From Myxococcus sp. CA023 (GTDB taxonomy: Bacteria; Myxococcota; Myxococcia; Myxococcales; Myxococcaceae): 52,872 bases of DNA. Positions within the stretch are counted from its first letter, which is position 1; each line of letters begins with the position of its first letter. Where the stretch lies: positions 1-52,872 of the forward strand of contig NZ_JAAEAH010000069.1 of the NCBI RefSeq assembly GCF_010998615.1. The letters run 5' to 3'. The position numbers and the translations under genes are program-made. Below, piece by piece: positions 8,070 to 16,358 of this stretch. The notes beneath the pieces are model-generated. The model did no database searches. It worked only from the letters and a program-made list of their open reading frames with translations, and was not told where the DNA came from.

Positions 8070-8120
8070 GGTGCCGAAGCACCGGCACATCCTATAATCC
8101 CGATCTTCACTGGGAGTAAA
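8070..8120 (-). promoter_or_regulatory. Putative promoter with 5' UUCG hairpin for Hint gene 2
   Basis: Reading the minus strand, TTTACT (8120-8115) and TATAGG (8096-8091) are separated by 18 bp and could be a housekeeping -35/-10 pair. The start would fall near 8084, exactly where the hairpin GGTGC-TTCG-GCACC (8083-8070) begins. The C(UUCG)G tetraloop is unusually stable and could protect the 5' end of the message. The promoter elements are weak matches. Confidence 0.35.
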
Positions 8121-8357
8121 TAGGAATTGCGCCTGGGAGTGTTCGTTCGTGCGCTGGTGTTGTTGTATGTTGTTTGTTTGGAAATTTTCAGGAAAGCCCA
8201 TCAGGGATGGTACTTAGAACGGCTGTCTTTGTTTGGATGGCCTGGTCCAATGACTGGCTGGCCGTCGTGCCGCGGGCGGCAACGCTGTGGTGCCTTCTCA
8301 GCCCCTCGTCGAAGCGTTGAACGCGAAGCGAGGTGAGGCGGGGCGCTCACACCCGCC

Positions 8358-8590
8358 TCACCTGCGCGGGAAGTGCGGGTACACATCCTCTTCGAGCACC
8401 TTGCGCAGCTTGGGGAAGTTCAGGGCCTACTCGTCACGTCGACGCAGTAGGGCGCCTCGTTGCCCGGTGGCTGGCCCTCCAGGAGGTCCGGGAGTCCCGG
8501 GGGCAGGAAGGTGGTGTGCAGCGTCATCCCGATGTCGAACTGGGGGCTGCCCAGCCGGCAGATGGGCCCTTCGCTCCTTTCCGCACCGGG
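8358..8590 (-). pseudogene. C-terminal remnant of an unidentified gene
   Basis: On the minus strand one frame reads FDIGMTLHTTFLPPGLPDLL and then hits a stop. After a single frame change it continues as LNFPKLRKVLEEDVYPHFPR and a natural stop at 8358. Both pieces have gene-like composition and fit end to end, so this is the broken 3' end of a real gene next to IS91 debris. I do not recognise the family. The 8111-8290 stretch before it is unusually AT-rich for this window and holds nothing else I can name. Confidence 0.35.
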
Positions 8591-9162
8591 TGCGATGGGT
8601 ACTGCTGAAGGCGAAGGGGCTGCTCTCGGACGTCCTCACCCTTTTCGGCTCGGCCTTGCAAGTAACCCCTCACGACCATGCGCTGGTGCCGGAAGGTGTC
8701 TTCTTGCCGGGGGAGGGCGGCGTGCGCTTCGAGGCGTTGCCGCCGCCCACGCAAGGTGAGGTGGAGCGGCTGCTAAGGGTGGTGCGTCACCGGGTGCTGC
8801 GCCTGCTGGAGAAAAGAGGGGCCCTGCCCGCGCAAGGGCCTGAGGACGCGCTGCAGGCGTACCAGGCGCACTCCCTGCAGCAACGGCTGCGCTGGACGGA
8901 GGTGGACGTCCGGCGCCCTCTCAACAAGCAGCCGCGGTGCGCCTTGCTGGAGGGTTTCTCCCTGCACGCCAACACGCACCTGCATGCCAACGAGAGGCAG
9001 GGACTGGAACGGCGATGCCGCTACGGGGCGCGCGGTGCGCTGGCGCTGGAGCGGCTGTCACGAGCGGAGGACGGCCGCATCGCCTATCGGATGAAGCGCC
9101 CGCAGCCGGACGGCACCACGCACCACCTCTTCACCGGGTTGGAGTTGCTGCGTCGCCTGGCT
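8590..9162 (+). mobile_element. IS91-family transposase remnant (copy 1)
   Basis: The frame encodes a decayed Y2/HUH-type IS91 transposase. Recognisable parts are the HDHALVPEGVF segment (degenerate HUH motif), then VRHRVLRLLEKRG, GFSLHANTHLHANERQGLER, CRYGARGALALERLSRAEDG and RIAYRMKRPQPDGTTHHLFT. The N-terminal zinc-binding region and the C-terminus are missing, and the right side is cut by an IS21 end at about 9163. It shares close sequence with copy 2 at 15539-15780. It is not functional. Confidence 0.8.
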
Positions 9163-9476
9163 GCGTGTTCCGGGGCATGCCGAGCACCGATTCCGGAGCA
9201 AGGTGAGCACCGATTCCGGAGCAAGGTGAGCAGCGATTCCGGAGCAAGGTGAGCAGCTGTTCCGGGGATGCCGAGCAAGCATTCCGGGCATGGCGAGCAC
9301 GGATTCCGGGGATCCCGAGCAGGCACTCCGGGCAAGCCGAGCACCCGCGGCGAGGGGGGGCGGTCGGCAAGAGCGTTGACGGCACTGGGCAGCAACAGGC
9401 CACTCCGCCCTCCTGATTCGGAGGTGGAGATGGCGGCAGAAAGGCTGTCCATGCGGAAGTTGAGAGAGCTGTTCCG
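9163..9476 (+). mobile_element. istA: IS21-family left end with start of istA (truncated)
   Basis: Positions 9163-9345 contain about eight imperfect tandem units of 22-24 bp built on TTCCGGAGCAAGGTGAGCA, the multiple terminal repeats typical of IS21-family ends. The ATG at 9430 then opens MAAERLSMRKLRELFRL, the N-terminus of the IstA transposase, which is cut after about 17 codons where repeat R begins. The element appears to have inserted into the IS91 remnant and then lost all but its left end. Confidence 0.75.
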
Positions 9477-9679
9477 GTTGAGGCTCAAGAGGCGCCAAGA
9501 GGTCCAGGCCCCTGCTACGCACCTGAAGGGAGCGCGGTCTGGGCAGGCGTGTACCCCAAGGGGGGGCGCGGCCTGTCCACCGGACGGGAGCATCACTCGG
9601 GCGGCCCCGTCAGCGGCCCTCTTCGGCCCCTCTGCACCCTCCCTCCCGCTCAACAGGGCCCCCATCCCTCTGATGCGTT
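9477..9679 (+). repeat. Dispersed repeat R, internal copy
   Basis: About 200 bp from GTTGAGGCTCAAGAGGCGCC to the CCCCCATCCCTCT end are repeated, with a few substitutions and small indels, at 52689-52872; the right end recurs at 1-41. I recognise no coding sequence in it on either strand. It abuts the istA fragment on the left and ends inside the stop codon of the lipoprotein gene at 9678. It is probably the terminal part of another mobile element. Confidence 0.7.
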
Positions 9680-10097
9680 ACGGCTGCACCGCGAGGATGC
9701 GCCAGTCGTTCACATCAACCGCATAGGTGGCGCCCACGTCCAGGATGGGGGCCGTGGCGATGTCGCATGCATCCGGGTTCGGGAGGATGCTGACGAGCAC
9801 GACGCCCGGCGAGGCGGGTGCCGCGGCGACCACGTAAGACTCGCGGCGGTTGAGGCACTCGTAGAGCGGCGTGGCGTCGCTGGGCAGCTTCCGGTCCCAT
9901 GGGAGGTAGTCCTCCATGGCGAGCTGGATGGCGCGCAGGGTGGTTCCGTTGATGACCTGCCGTCCCTCAGTCGGAAACTCGAGCGGGATTTCGACAGCGG
10001 CAGCCTCTTCCGGCGGGGCGTGGACCGGGCGCGGCGGCTTCTGGAATAGGGCGCATGCCGGGAGGATGCAGAGAAGGGGCAGCAGAACGCGCTTCAT
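9678..10097 (-). CDS. Small lipoprotein, unknown function
   Basis: The 139-residue product has lipobox LPAC (Cys15) after a short hydrophobic signal. The start at 10097 has GGAGG immediately upstream. The mature protein has a Pro-rich linker (about 19-40) and a mixed alpha/beta domain with two cysteines and no motif I can name. It begins 51 nt after the JAMM-domain lipoprotein stop on the same strand, so the two probably form an operon and may act together in the envelope. Its stop codon overlaps the edge of repeat R, so the native C-terminus may have been altered. Confidence 0.65.
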   Translation of the reverse strand: MKRVLLPLLCILPACALFQKPPRPVHAPPEEAAAVEIPLEFPTEGRQVINGTTLRAIQLAMEDYLPWDRKLPSDATPLYECLNRRESYVVAAAPASPGVVLVSILPNPDACDIATAPILDVGATYAVDVNDWRILAVQP

Positions 10098-10148
10098 GGG
10101 GCCTCCGTGCGGGCCACGAATCCGAATGTGTATCGACACGCTTAGCCC

Positions 10149-10779
10149 TCAGTCATCCACCGCAGTGACGAACCCGAGGCCCTTGTCCTCGTGCTTGATG
10201 ATGCCCACCAACTTCCAGCGCTTGCGTTGTCGGAGGTAGACCTCTCCGGGTTGCTCGCTGCCGAGATTCGGCACCAGTTTGGTGATGGTGCAGGCGCGGT
10301 CGAACTGGATGCGGATGCTCCAAATCTGCATCGCCGCGAAGCGGTCCGTGGGCGACATGGACGACGGGGACCACGGATGGCTGTGGAAGTCCCCGAGCAC
10401 AATCGCCCGGCCTCTGTCGTCGACGACGTAGCGCGGGGGGATGCACGTCTTCTTCTTCGACGGGCCCACGGGGACAGGCTCACCCAGGGGGGGAGGGCAT
10501 GCTGGCGTAGTAGATGCCGTCTCCCAACGAGTAGATGGCGCCGCAGTACTCTTGCCCATAGTCGCGCTCCATCGCGCGCGGCAGCTCCATGACGGCAGGG
10601 CAGAGTTGGTCGATGACCTCGTCCACGTCGGTTGACGGGGTGATGGCTTCCCATGGGCCCCGCACGTGGACGTGTTGCCCTGAGCGCCAATAGTCCCGCG
10701 TACCGCTCGGTTCAGGCGCCCCGGCGCAGCCAATGGCCATGCCGAGCGCTGCGACGCGTCCCAGCCGAGCTGCTGTCAT
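10149..10779 (-). pseudogene. JAMM/MPN-domain lipoprotein with one frameshift
   Basis: From the ATG at 10779 (AGGAGGGG upstream) the frame encodes a lipoprotein signal (lipobox-like AIGC) and about 95 residues, then stops just after MPSPPG near 10483. The downstream frame continues as GEPVPVGPSKKK and runs to 10149. It contains GDFHSHPWSPSSMSPTD, the H-x-H-P-x6-S-x2-D zinc site of JAMM/MPN metalloproteases. Removing one base from the seven-G run at 10487-10493 restores a continuous protein of about 210 residues. The break is therefore either a homopolymer sequencing error or a recent or phase-variable mutation. JAMM proteins usually cleave isopeptide bonds or C-terminal tags; the target here is unknown. 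Confidence 0.75.
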
Positions 10780-11010
10780 GGACCCCTCCTGTCCGAAATC
10801 AGGAATTGGAGTCCATATAGGGCAAACCACTACGTCAGGGCAATCCTGTTTGCCGCTTTGGGAGGGTTTCCATCCAAGGGGCATCAGGCCGGGCCGGCAG
10901 GCCCCAGGCAACGGTGCTCGCGCGGGAAGAAGGGGCGTCCTTCCCGCGCGGGTGGTGCCGGATGTCGGCGCCGTAAGAACAGCCCCGTCGGAGCACCCTG
11001 CCCGGCGGGT

Positions 11011-11057
11011 GTGGCGGAGGCAGGCGAGAAGCCGCGCCTGGTGCCTGCCTCCTCCAC
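11011..11057. terminator. Long hairpin in the 10780-11187 gap
   Basis: GTGGcGGAGGCAGGC pairs with GCCTGCCTCCtCCAC (one mismatch, 17-nt loop). It lies 130 bp beyond the stop of the aldo/keto reductase (11188, minus strand) and upstream of the JAMM lipoprotein. It could be the reductase terminator. The rest of this 408-bp gap shows no gene I can support. Confidence 0.45.
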
Positions 11058-11187
11058 GACACTTCAGCCGTCGTGCAGGCCCAGCGCGCAGATGGCTGGC
11101 TACCGGAATCATTCACGTGAGCATGGCCTCGGCGAAGGACACACCGGAGCAAGGCCCGGTCTGGAGCCGCTCGGGGGATGTCGGCCT

Positions 11188-12060
11188 TCAGGAGTGCTCG
11201 GCAAGCCCGTTCAACGTGGCCAAGTCCTCGTCGCTCAGGACGATTGAGGCGCTCGCGAGGTTCTCCCTGAGGTGCGCGATGGAGGACGTTCCAGGAATGA
11301 GCAGCACGTTGGGCGAGCGACGCAAGAGCCACGCGAGCGCCACCTGCATCGACGTAGCCCCGAGCCGGGCGGCAACCGTGTTGAGCGCGCTGGACTGCAG
11401 CGGTGAGAACCCGCCGAGCGGGTAGAACGGAACGTACGCGATACGGAGCGCGGCGAGTTCGTCGATGATGGCGTCATCATTGCGGTGCGTCAGGTTGTAC
11501 TGGTTCTGCACGCACACGATGTCCGTGAGCTTGCGTCCTTCCGCGATCTGCGCGGCAGTGACGTTGCTCAGGCCGATGTGTCGAATCAGCCCACGTCGCT
11601 GAAGTTCGGCGAGCACGGTCAGCGGCGCTTCGATAGAGCCCTCCGCTGGGCCATAGGCGCTGAACATCGCGCGAAGGTTCACGACGTCGAGCACGTCCAG
11701 GCCGAGGTTGCGCAGATTGTCGTGAACCGCGCGCTCGATGTCGGTGGCGGAGAAGGCGGGCTCCCACGACCCCGATGGGCCGCGCACGGCGCCGACCTTC
11801 GTGGCGATGACGAGGCCCTCGCGATACGGATGCAGCGCCTCGCGGATGAGCTCGTTCGTGACATGGGGACCGTAGATGTCGCTCGTGTCGACATGGTTGA
11901 CGCCTTGAGCGATGGCCCCTCGCAGCACGGCGACGGCGGCCTTGCGATCCTTGGGAGGTCCGAAGACGCCGGGGCCGGCGAGTTGCATGGTGCCGTAGCC
12001 CAGACGACGAACGGTGTGAGAGCCGAGGTGGTAGCTATCTACGATGTGGGGGGCGGTCAT
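11188..12060 (-). CDS. Aldo/keto reductase
   Basis: The 290-residue NADPH-dependent oxidoreductase has the (beta/alpha)8 aldo/keto reductase fold. The catalytic Asp58 and Tyr63 are in DTSDIYG and Lys88 is in ATKVG. The usual catalytic histidine position reads VVNLR, so Arg130 replaces His; this is seen in YdbC-like members. The C-terminal LLIPGT segment binds the cofactor phosphate. It is transcribed divergently from a LysR-type regulator 104 bp away, the classic arrangement for regulation by that protein, probably in response to a reactive aldehyde or quinone. The physiological substrate is not evident. Confidence 0.92.
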   Translation of the reverse strand: MTAPHIVDSYHLGSHTVRRLGYGTMQLAGPGVFGPPKDRKAAVAVLRGAIAQGVNHVDTSDIYGPHVTNELIREALHPYREGLVIATKVGAVRGPSGSWEPAFSATDIERAVHDNLRNLGLDVLDVVNLRAMFSAYGPAEGSIEAPLTVLAELQRRGLIRHIGLSNVTAAQIAEGRKLTDIVCVQNQYNLTHRNDDAIIDELAALRIAYVPFYPLGGFSPLQSSALNTVAARLGATSMQVALAWLLRRSPNVLLIPGTSSIAHLRENLASASIVLSDEDLATLNGLAEHS

Positions 12061-12164
12061 GACGAGGTCCTTTGAGGATTGACTTCGTCACGAACCTTAC
12101 GAGAAGCCCTCTGCGCGACAATCCACTGCAGTCTGCACGGGCTGTACGATAATCTGCACAGTTG
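12061..12164. promoter_or_regulatory. Divergent promoter region with likely LysR-type sites
   Basis: The intergenic region holds an 11-bp inverted repeat TGCAG-T-CTGCA (12127-12137). TCTGCAC occurs twice as a direct repeat at 12132-12138 and 12153-12159, exactly 21 bp apart (two helical turns). Such paired sites in front of a LysR-type gene fit a recognition and an activation half. Confidence 0.5.
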
Positions 12165-13097
12165 ATGGATGACCTCGCAGACCTCACCGCGTTCTTGACG
12201 GTCGCCCGTGAGGGCGGCTTTCGCAGCGCCGCCCGTACGGCGGGCACAAGCGCGTCGCGCATGGGCGACGCGGTTCGTCGGCTGGAAGCCCGGCTCGGAG
12301 TTCGGCTGCTCCATCGCACCACGCGCAGCGTCACACCCACCGACGCAGGAGCGCGCCTGATCGAGCGGATCACTCCGGCGCTCGGTGAAGTGCGCGCGGC
12401 GCTGGACGTGGTCAACGATTTCCGCGTTCGGCCCGCCGGTCGTCTGAGGCTCAACGTGCCGACCGCCGCTGCACGGCTCGTCCTTCCTCACCTCGTACCG
12501 CCCTTCCTTGCGAAGTACCCCGACATCTGCCTCGAGGTGACCGCCGAGGAGCGTATCGTCGACGTGGTTGCCGAAGGCTTCGACGCTGGCGTCCGCTACG
12601 AAGAATCGCTCGAAAAGGACATGGTGGCAGTTCCCATCGGTCCGCGCGTTCAGCGGTTCGCCGCAGCCGCGTCACCCGCGTATCTTTCTCGTCGTGGTCG
12701 TCCCACACACCCACATGAACTGCTCGAACATGATTGCTTGCGATGGCGCTTCACGAACGGGCCGCTGCACCCGTGGGTATTCGAACGAGACGGCGAGACG
12801 ATCAAAGTCGACCCGAAGGGCCCGCTGATCGCCGGTTTCGGTGGCACCACGGATCTCGCTGTGGATGCAGCTGTGGCGGGTAGCGGGATCATCTATCTGT
12901 TCGAGGATTGGCTACGTCCCTTCCTCGACCGAGGAGCGTTGGTTCCCGTACTCCAATCGTGGTGGCTGAGCTTCTCCGGACCCTTTCTCTACTATCCCAG
13001 TCGTCAGTACCTGCCGACGCCGCTGCGTGCCTTTGTGGACTTCGTCAGGTCGATGCAGTCGACGCAGCCGCGAACTCGTCGACATTACGAACGTTGA
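12165..13097 (+). CDS. LysR-type transcriptional regulator
   Basis: The 310-residue product has an N-terminal winged helix-turn-helix (about 4-62; the GGFRSAARTAGTSASRMGDA recognition segment is typical) and a periplasmic-binding-protein-like effector domain (about 90-295). I use the ATG at 12165 rather than the adjoining TTG at 12162. It should bind the shared intergenic region and control both itself and the aldo/keto reductase. The inducer cannot be read from sequence. Confidence 0.93.
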   Translation: MDDLADLTAFLTVAREGGFRSAARTAGTSASRMGDAVRRLEARLGVRLLHRTTRSVTPTDAGARLIERITPALGEVRAALDVVNDFRVRPAGRLRLNVPTAAARLVLPHLVPPFLAKYPDICLEVTAEERIVDVVAEGFDAGVRYEESLEKDMVAVPIGPRVQRFAAAASPAYLSRRGRPTHPHELLEHDCLRWRFTNGPLHPWVFERDGETIKVDPKGPLIAGFGGTTDLAVDAAVAGSGIIYLFEDWLRPFLDRGALVPVLQSWWLSFSGPFLYYPSRQYLPTPLRAFVDFVRSMQSTQPRTRRHYER

Positions 13098-13134
13098 ATT
13101 TGTACCGCACCTGCCGACGGCGGACGGGCGCGCT

Positions 13135-13240
13135 CGCCATTTCATGGAGATTTCCTTCATGACCTCGATTTCGAGGTCCCTTTGGCCAGCAGCTTCTTCA
13201 GACGCGCGTTCTCCTTCTCCAGTTTCTTGAGCCGCGCCGC
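13135..13240 (-). mobile_element. IS3-family orfA remnant
   Basis: On the minus strand AARLKKLEKENARLKKLLAK is the coiled coil of an IS3-group OrfA. After one frame change it continues as RDLEIEVMKEISMKW, its usual C-terminus. No OrfB, helix-turn-helix or ends remain. The rest of the 13098-13502 gap holds nothing I can identify. Confidence 0.7.
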
Positions 13241-13502
13241 ATCACTGGCTTCCGGCGAGCGCGTTGAGTTGGGCCTGCGGGGCTACTTCGGCTTCTCCTC
13301 GTTCGCGAACATCCCGTGCTCCTTCCATCACGTCTCGGGGGGGCCACGGAACTAGGCCCTCTCAGTTCAACGTGCAAATGGGAATCACGGGGGCTGAGCT
13401 GAACAGGCACCGCTACCCATCGGACGGCCGCGGTGCCAGGGTGCGTTGACAATGATGCGCGCGACCGTCCTCCGGAGTGTATGCCGCCGGGGCCGACGCG
13501 GC

Positions 13503-14843
13503 TTACTTCACCTCGGTGCGCCGGAAGAACACGTCCGTGTTGTCGTCCGACAGGTCCTCCAGCCAGCCCACGTAGCCGTTCTTTCCCCCCTTGGATGAGA
13601 GGACCCGTGGGGTGGAGGACCGCACGGGGGAGTCGCTCAGGTTCTTGATGGGCTCGAAGGAGTCACCGAAGTCGCCGCTGGCTCGGTAGAAGATGTCGGT
13701 TGGGCCCGGCGTGCTGTCTTCCCATGCGACGCGGAGGAACTCGTCCTCGGCGGAGAGGCTGACGGCCCCGGAGTCACCGGAGCTCTTGCTCAGGTTCCGG
13801 GCCTTGGCGAACGAGTCGCCGCGGTCGTCGCTGATACGGAGAAAGATGTCGAAGTTCCCGGGGCCATTGTCCTGCCACGCCACGAAGACGTGTTGGCCTG
13901 AGATCTCGAGGTCCGGGTCGAGCGCCAGGCCCGCCCCGTCGCTCAGGACCACGGCCGGCTCGAAGGTGGCCCCCCGGTTGCGGCTGCACCGGTAGACAAT
14001 GTCACAACGGGTGGGGAAGAAGTCATTACACTCTTCCCAGACCACGTGGACCTTCTGGTCTTTCACCGCGATACGGGCGCGCTGTGACGGCTGGAGAGGG
14101 CCCTGGGTGGCGCTGAGGTTGATGAGGGGGGCGAAGGTACGTCCCTCGTTGGTGCTGCGGCGGAAGCGCACGTCGGGAATGTCATCCACTCCCGCGTCAT
14201 CTCCGACCAGGAACACTCCGTTGTTCGACGCGACGATTTCCGTGACGCCAATCTCCTGGCCATTGTCGATGGTCAGCGTGGGGCCAAAGCTCTGGCCCCG
14301 GTCGTGGCTCGCCCGGAAGAGTTGGTCGACTGACTCCTCACCGGTCGAGACGCCCCACGTCACGTACACGTCGCTGTTCTCCGCCGCGAGCCGGGGCGTG
14401 AAGCCACTGGTGCTGAGTGTCAGGGCCGGCTCGAACGTCCTGCCGTGGTCGTGGCTCGCGCGGAGCTGGATGCCCTGCTCGCTCCAGGCGACGTAGACCT
14501 TCTTTCCCTCCGCGAACACGGACGGGAAGAAGGCGGGCGTGATGCCGCTGCTCAGAAGCTGGGTCGGGCTGAAGCTCTTGCCCCGGTCCGAGCTCCTCCG
14601 CAGGAAGACGCTGGTGATGCCCCCGGCCGGAGTGTCACTCCAGACGACATAGACGTCGTTTCCTGAGACGGCTATCTCGTACTCGAAGTTGAAGGTCGGT
14701 GTGTCGCTCAGGTTCAACACCGGGCCGAACTTCTCCTCGAACCGTCTCGGACCTTCATGGGCCACCGCCCCAGAGGACAACAGCAACCCTCCGAATAACC
14801 AGACCCAGGCTCCTCGCCCCACCGCGCTCGTCAGACTCGCCAT
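13503..14843 (-). CDS. Secreted BNR/sialidase-like repeat protein
   Basis: The 446-residue product has a signal peptide (1-29, cleavage near AVAHEG). It contains about seven repeats with the Asp-box-like pattern S-x-D-x-G-x-S/T-F (DRGKSF, DHGRTF, DRGQSF, NEGRTF, NRGATF, DRGDSF, DFGDSF) alternating with VYVVW-type strands, a beta-propeller of the BNR/exo-sialidase type. The arginine triad of true sialidases is not evident, so it is more likely a binding or structural propeller on the cell surface. The ATG at 14843 has GGGGAAG upstream. No operon partner is apparent. Confidence 0.8.
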   Translation of the reverse strand: MASLTSAVGRGAWVWLFGGLLLSSGAVAHEGPRRFEEKFGPVLNLSDTPTFNFEYEIAVSGNDVYVVWSDTPAGGITSVFLRRSSDRGKSFSPTQLLSSGITPAFFPSVFAEGKKVYVAWSEQGIQLRASHDHGRTFEPALTLSTSGFTPRLAAENSDVYVTWGVSTGEESVDQLFRASHDRGQSFGPTLTIDNGQEIGVTEIVASNNGVFLVGDDAGVDDIPDVRFRRSTNEGRTFAPLINLSATQGPLQPSQRARIAVKDQKVHVVWEECNDFFPTRCDIVYRCSRNRGATFEPAVVLSDGAGLALDPDLEISGQHVFVAWQDNGPGNFDIFLRISDDRGDSFAKARNLSKSSGDSGAVSLSAEDEFLRVAWEDSTPGPTDIFYRASGDFGDSFEPIKNLSDSPVRSSTPRVLSSKGGKNGYVGWLEDLSDDNTDVFFRRTEVK

Positions 14844-14989
14844 GTTCGCTTCCCCATCTCCTACGCTTGCTGGGGAGGGGTAGTTTCTGGGGCCGAGCCG
14901 TGACACTGCTCGCGGGCGCTGTTCGGTTGGCGGTGGCCAACAATGAGGACCCATTCGCTCCTCGGTGAGCCAACTCTTCTTTCCGGCCG

Positions 14990-15055
14990 GCCCATCTCCT
15001 GGCCGCGAGGACTCGCGGGACTGCTGGTCCGAACTTCAGGGAGCAGACCACTCCA
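14990..15055 (+). mobile_element. IS91 right-end remnant (copy 4)
   Basis: The GGCCGCGAGGACTC block and the ctggtccgaa...cagacca block match the end of the IS91 debris at 45240-45297. No coding sequence remains. The flanking 14844-15146 stretch contains nothing else I can identify. Confidence 0.45.
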
Positions 15056-15146
15056 GCATGGCGTGCACCCCACCGGGGCCGTCAGGGATGCCAGCACCCG
15101 CCTGCGTCCTCCACACAGAGAGCAGGCGAAGACCTCTCGCGCGAAA

Positions 15147-15537
15147 CTACGGCGCGGCAGCCTCGCCCGATCCAGTCGCAGCGCGCTTCTTCGCCTCCGC
15201 CTCTACCACCGTCTGCAGGTTGGCGAAGCCCAACTCGAAGTCCTTGCCCACCATCGCATCCATGTCCACGAACATGCATATCGCCTTGGCGATGAAGCTG
15301 TTGGTGCCGCTCATGCTCCAAACGACCTGGGTGCCGCCCTCCACGGGCGTGAAGGTAAAGGTGGTGGTGCTGGTGGCGGCAAAGGGCTTGATGAACTCCA
15401 GCTTGATGCGGGCGAACTCGTGGGGCTTGCTCTCATCGAGGGTCATCCGACCCTCGCCCACGTCGTCATTGCCCTTCCATGTATAGACGGCGCCGGCACC
15501 GGACTCCGCGCCGGAGTACGTCCTTTTCATGTCGGGG
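15147..15537 (-). pseudogene. SRPBCC/START-like protein, 5' truncated
   Basis: The frame reads NPDMKRTYSGAESGAGAVYT, then WKGNDDVGEGRMT and a beta-rich segment (TTFTFTPVEGGTQVVWSMSG) ending at 15147. This is the C-terminal two thirds of an SRPBCC (polyketide cyclase/START) domain that binds hydrophobic ligands. The N-terminal part is absent because IS91-derived sequence starts at about 15538. Family members are usually 150-190 residues; at most 130 remain here. The MKR methionine could serve as a start but would leave an incomplete fold. Confidence 0.75.
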
Positions 15538-16115
15538 TTGGAGCGGCTGCTGAGGGTGGTGCGTCACCGGGTGCTGCGCCTGCTGGAGAAAAGAGGGGCC
15601 CTGCCCGCGCAAGGGCCTGAGGACGCGCTGCAGGCGTACCAGGCGCACTCCCTGCAGCAACGGCTGCGCCGAGCGGAGGACGGCCGCATCGCCTACCGGA
15701 TGAAGCGCCCGCTGCCGGACGGCACCACGCACCACCTCTTCACCGGGTTGGAGTTGCTGCGTCGCCTGGCGTCCCTGGTTGCCTGAGCCTCGGGCAAACC
15801 TCACGAGGTTCCACGGCGTCTTCGCTCCAGGCGCCAAACTGCGGCCATTTCTGGTCCCTCGAGCAGGTGCGCAGGAGGCGAGCGCGGGGCTTGAGGCATC
15901 GGCCAGGAAGGAGCGGCTGAAGGAGAGGACACCGCGAGTGGACTTTCGCAGAGTTGCTCAGGAGGACGTTCGACTTCGAGGTGTTCGCCTGCGTGAGGTG
16001 TGGAGGCAGACTTGAGGGTCTTGGCGTACGTGAAGGGGGCCCCCGGGGTGCGGGCAATTCTGGAGCACCTGGGCTTGCCGACGGCATGTGCGAGGAGACC
16101 GGGTTTGGGAGTAGC
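15538..16115 (+). mobile_element. IS91-family transposase remnant (copy 2)
   Basis: The sequence matches copy 1 (LLRVVRHRVLRLLEKRGALP), then has an internal deletion joining QQRLR directly to RAEDGRIAYRMKRP and runs to a stop at 15786. The C-terminal part follows in two other frames: RANLTRFHGVFAPGAKLRPF, then FDFEVFACVRCGGRLEGLGV. At least two frameshifts and the deletion make it inactive. It truncated the SRPBCC gene on its left and probably another gene on its right. Confidence 0.8.
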
Positions 16116-16127
16116 CCGCATGACCCG

Positions 16128-16237
16128 CACTCAGGCGGATCCGCTCGAGGTCGGCCACCGAACCCCGCACCCTGCTGGATCCAGCCCAGGTTGAGCCCGA
16201 GGGCGAGGTTCCACGGTCGGTTTCCGGTGACTGGCAT
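16128..16237 (-). pseudogene. 5' fragment of a disrupted gene
   Basis: An ATG at 16237 with a strong GGGAGGAGGG ribosome site opens MPVTGNRPWNLALGLNLGWI and continues to about 16128, where it merges with IS91-derived sequence. The good initiation signal argues that this is the start of a real gene that lost its remainder. The family is not recognisable from 36 residues. Nothing else is evident in 16238-16358. Confidence 0.35.
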
Positions 16238-16358
16238 CGGCGGCCCTCCTCCCTGGGCGCAACGATGCGCACGCTGCTCGGACAGGGACAGGCACACGGA
16301 GGGGCCCAACTCCGGCTCAGGAGGTCAGGAGTGACGGAGGGCTCTGGCGCGTTGAGAG

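Noticed and set aside
8078..8096. GC-N10-CC spacing on the minus strand before Hint gene 2
   Set aside because: Only the invariant dinucleotides fit. The flanking positions do not match a sigma-54 promoter.
9163..9345. Tandem 22-24-bp repeats that could suggest a CRISPR array
   Set aside because: The units are directly abutting, without unique spacers, and lie immediately before an istA start, as in IS21 ends.
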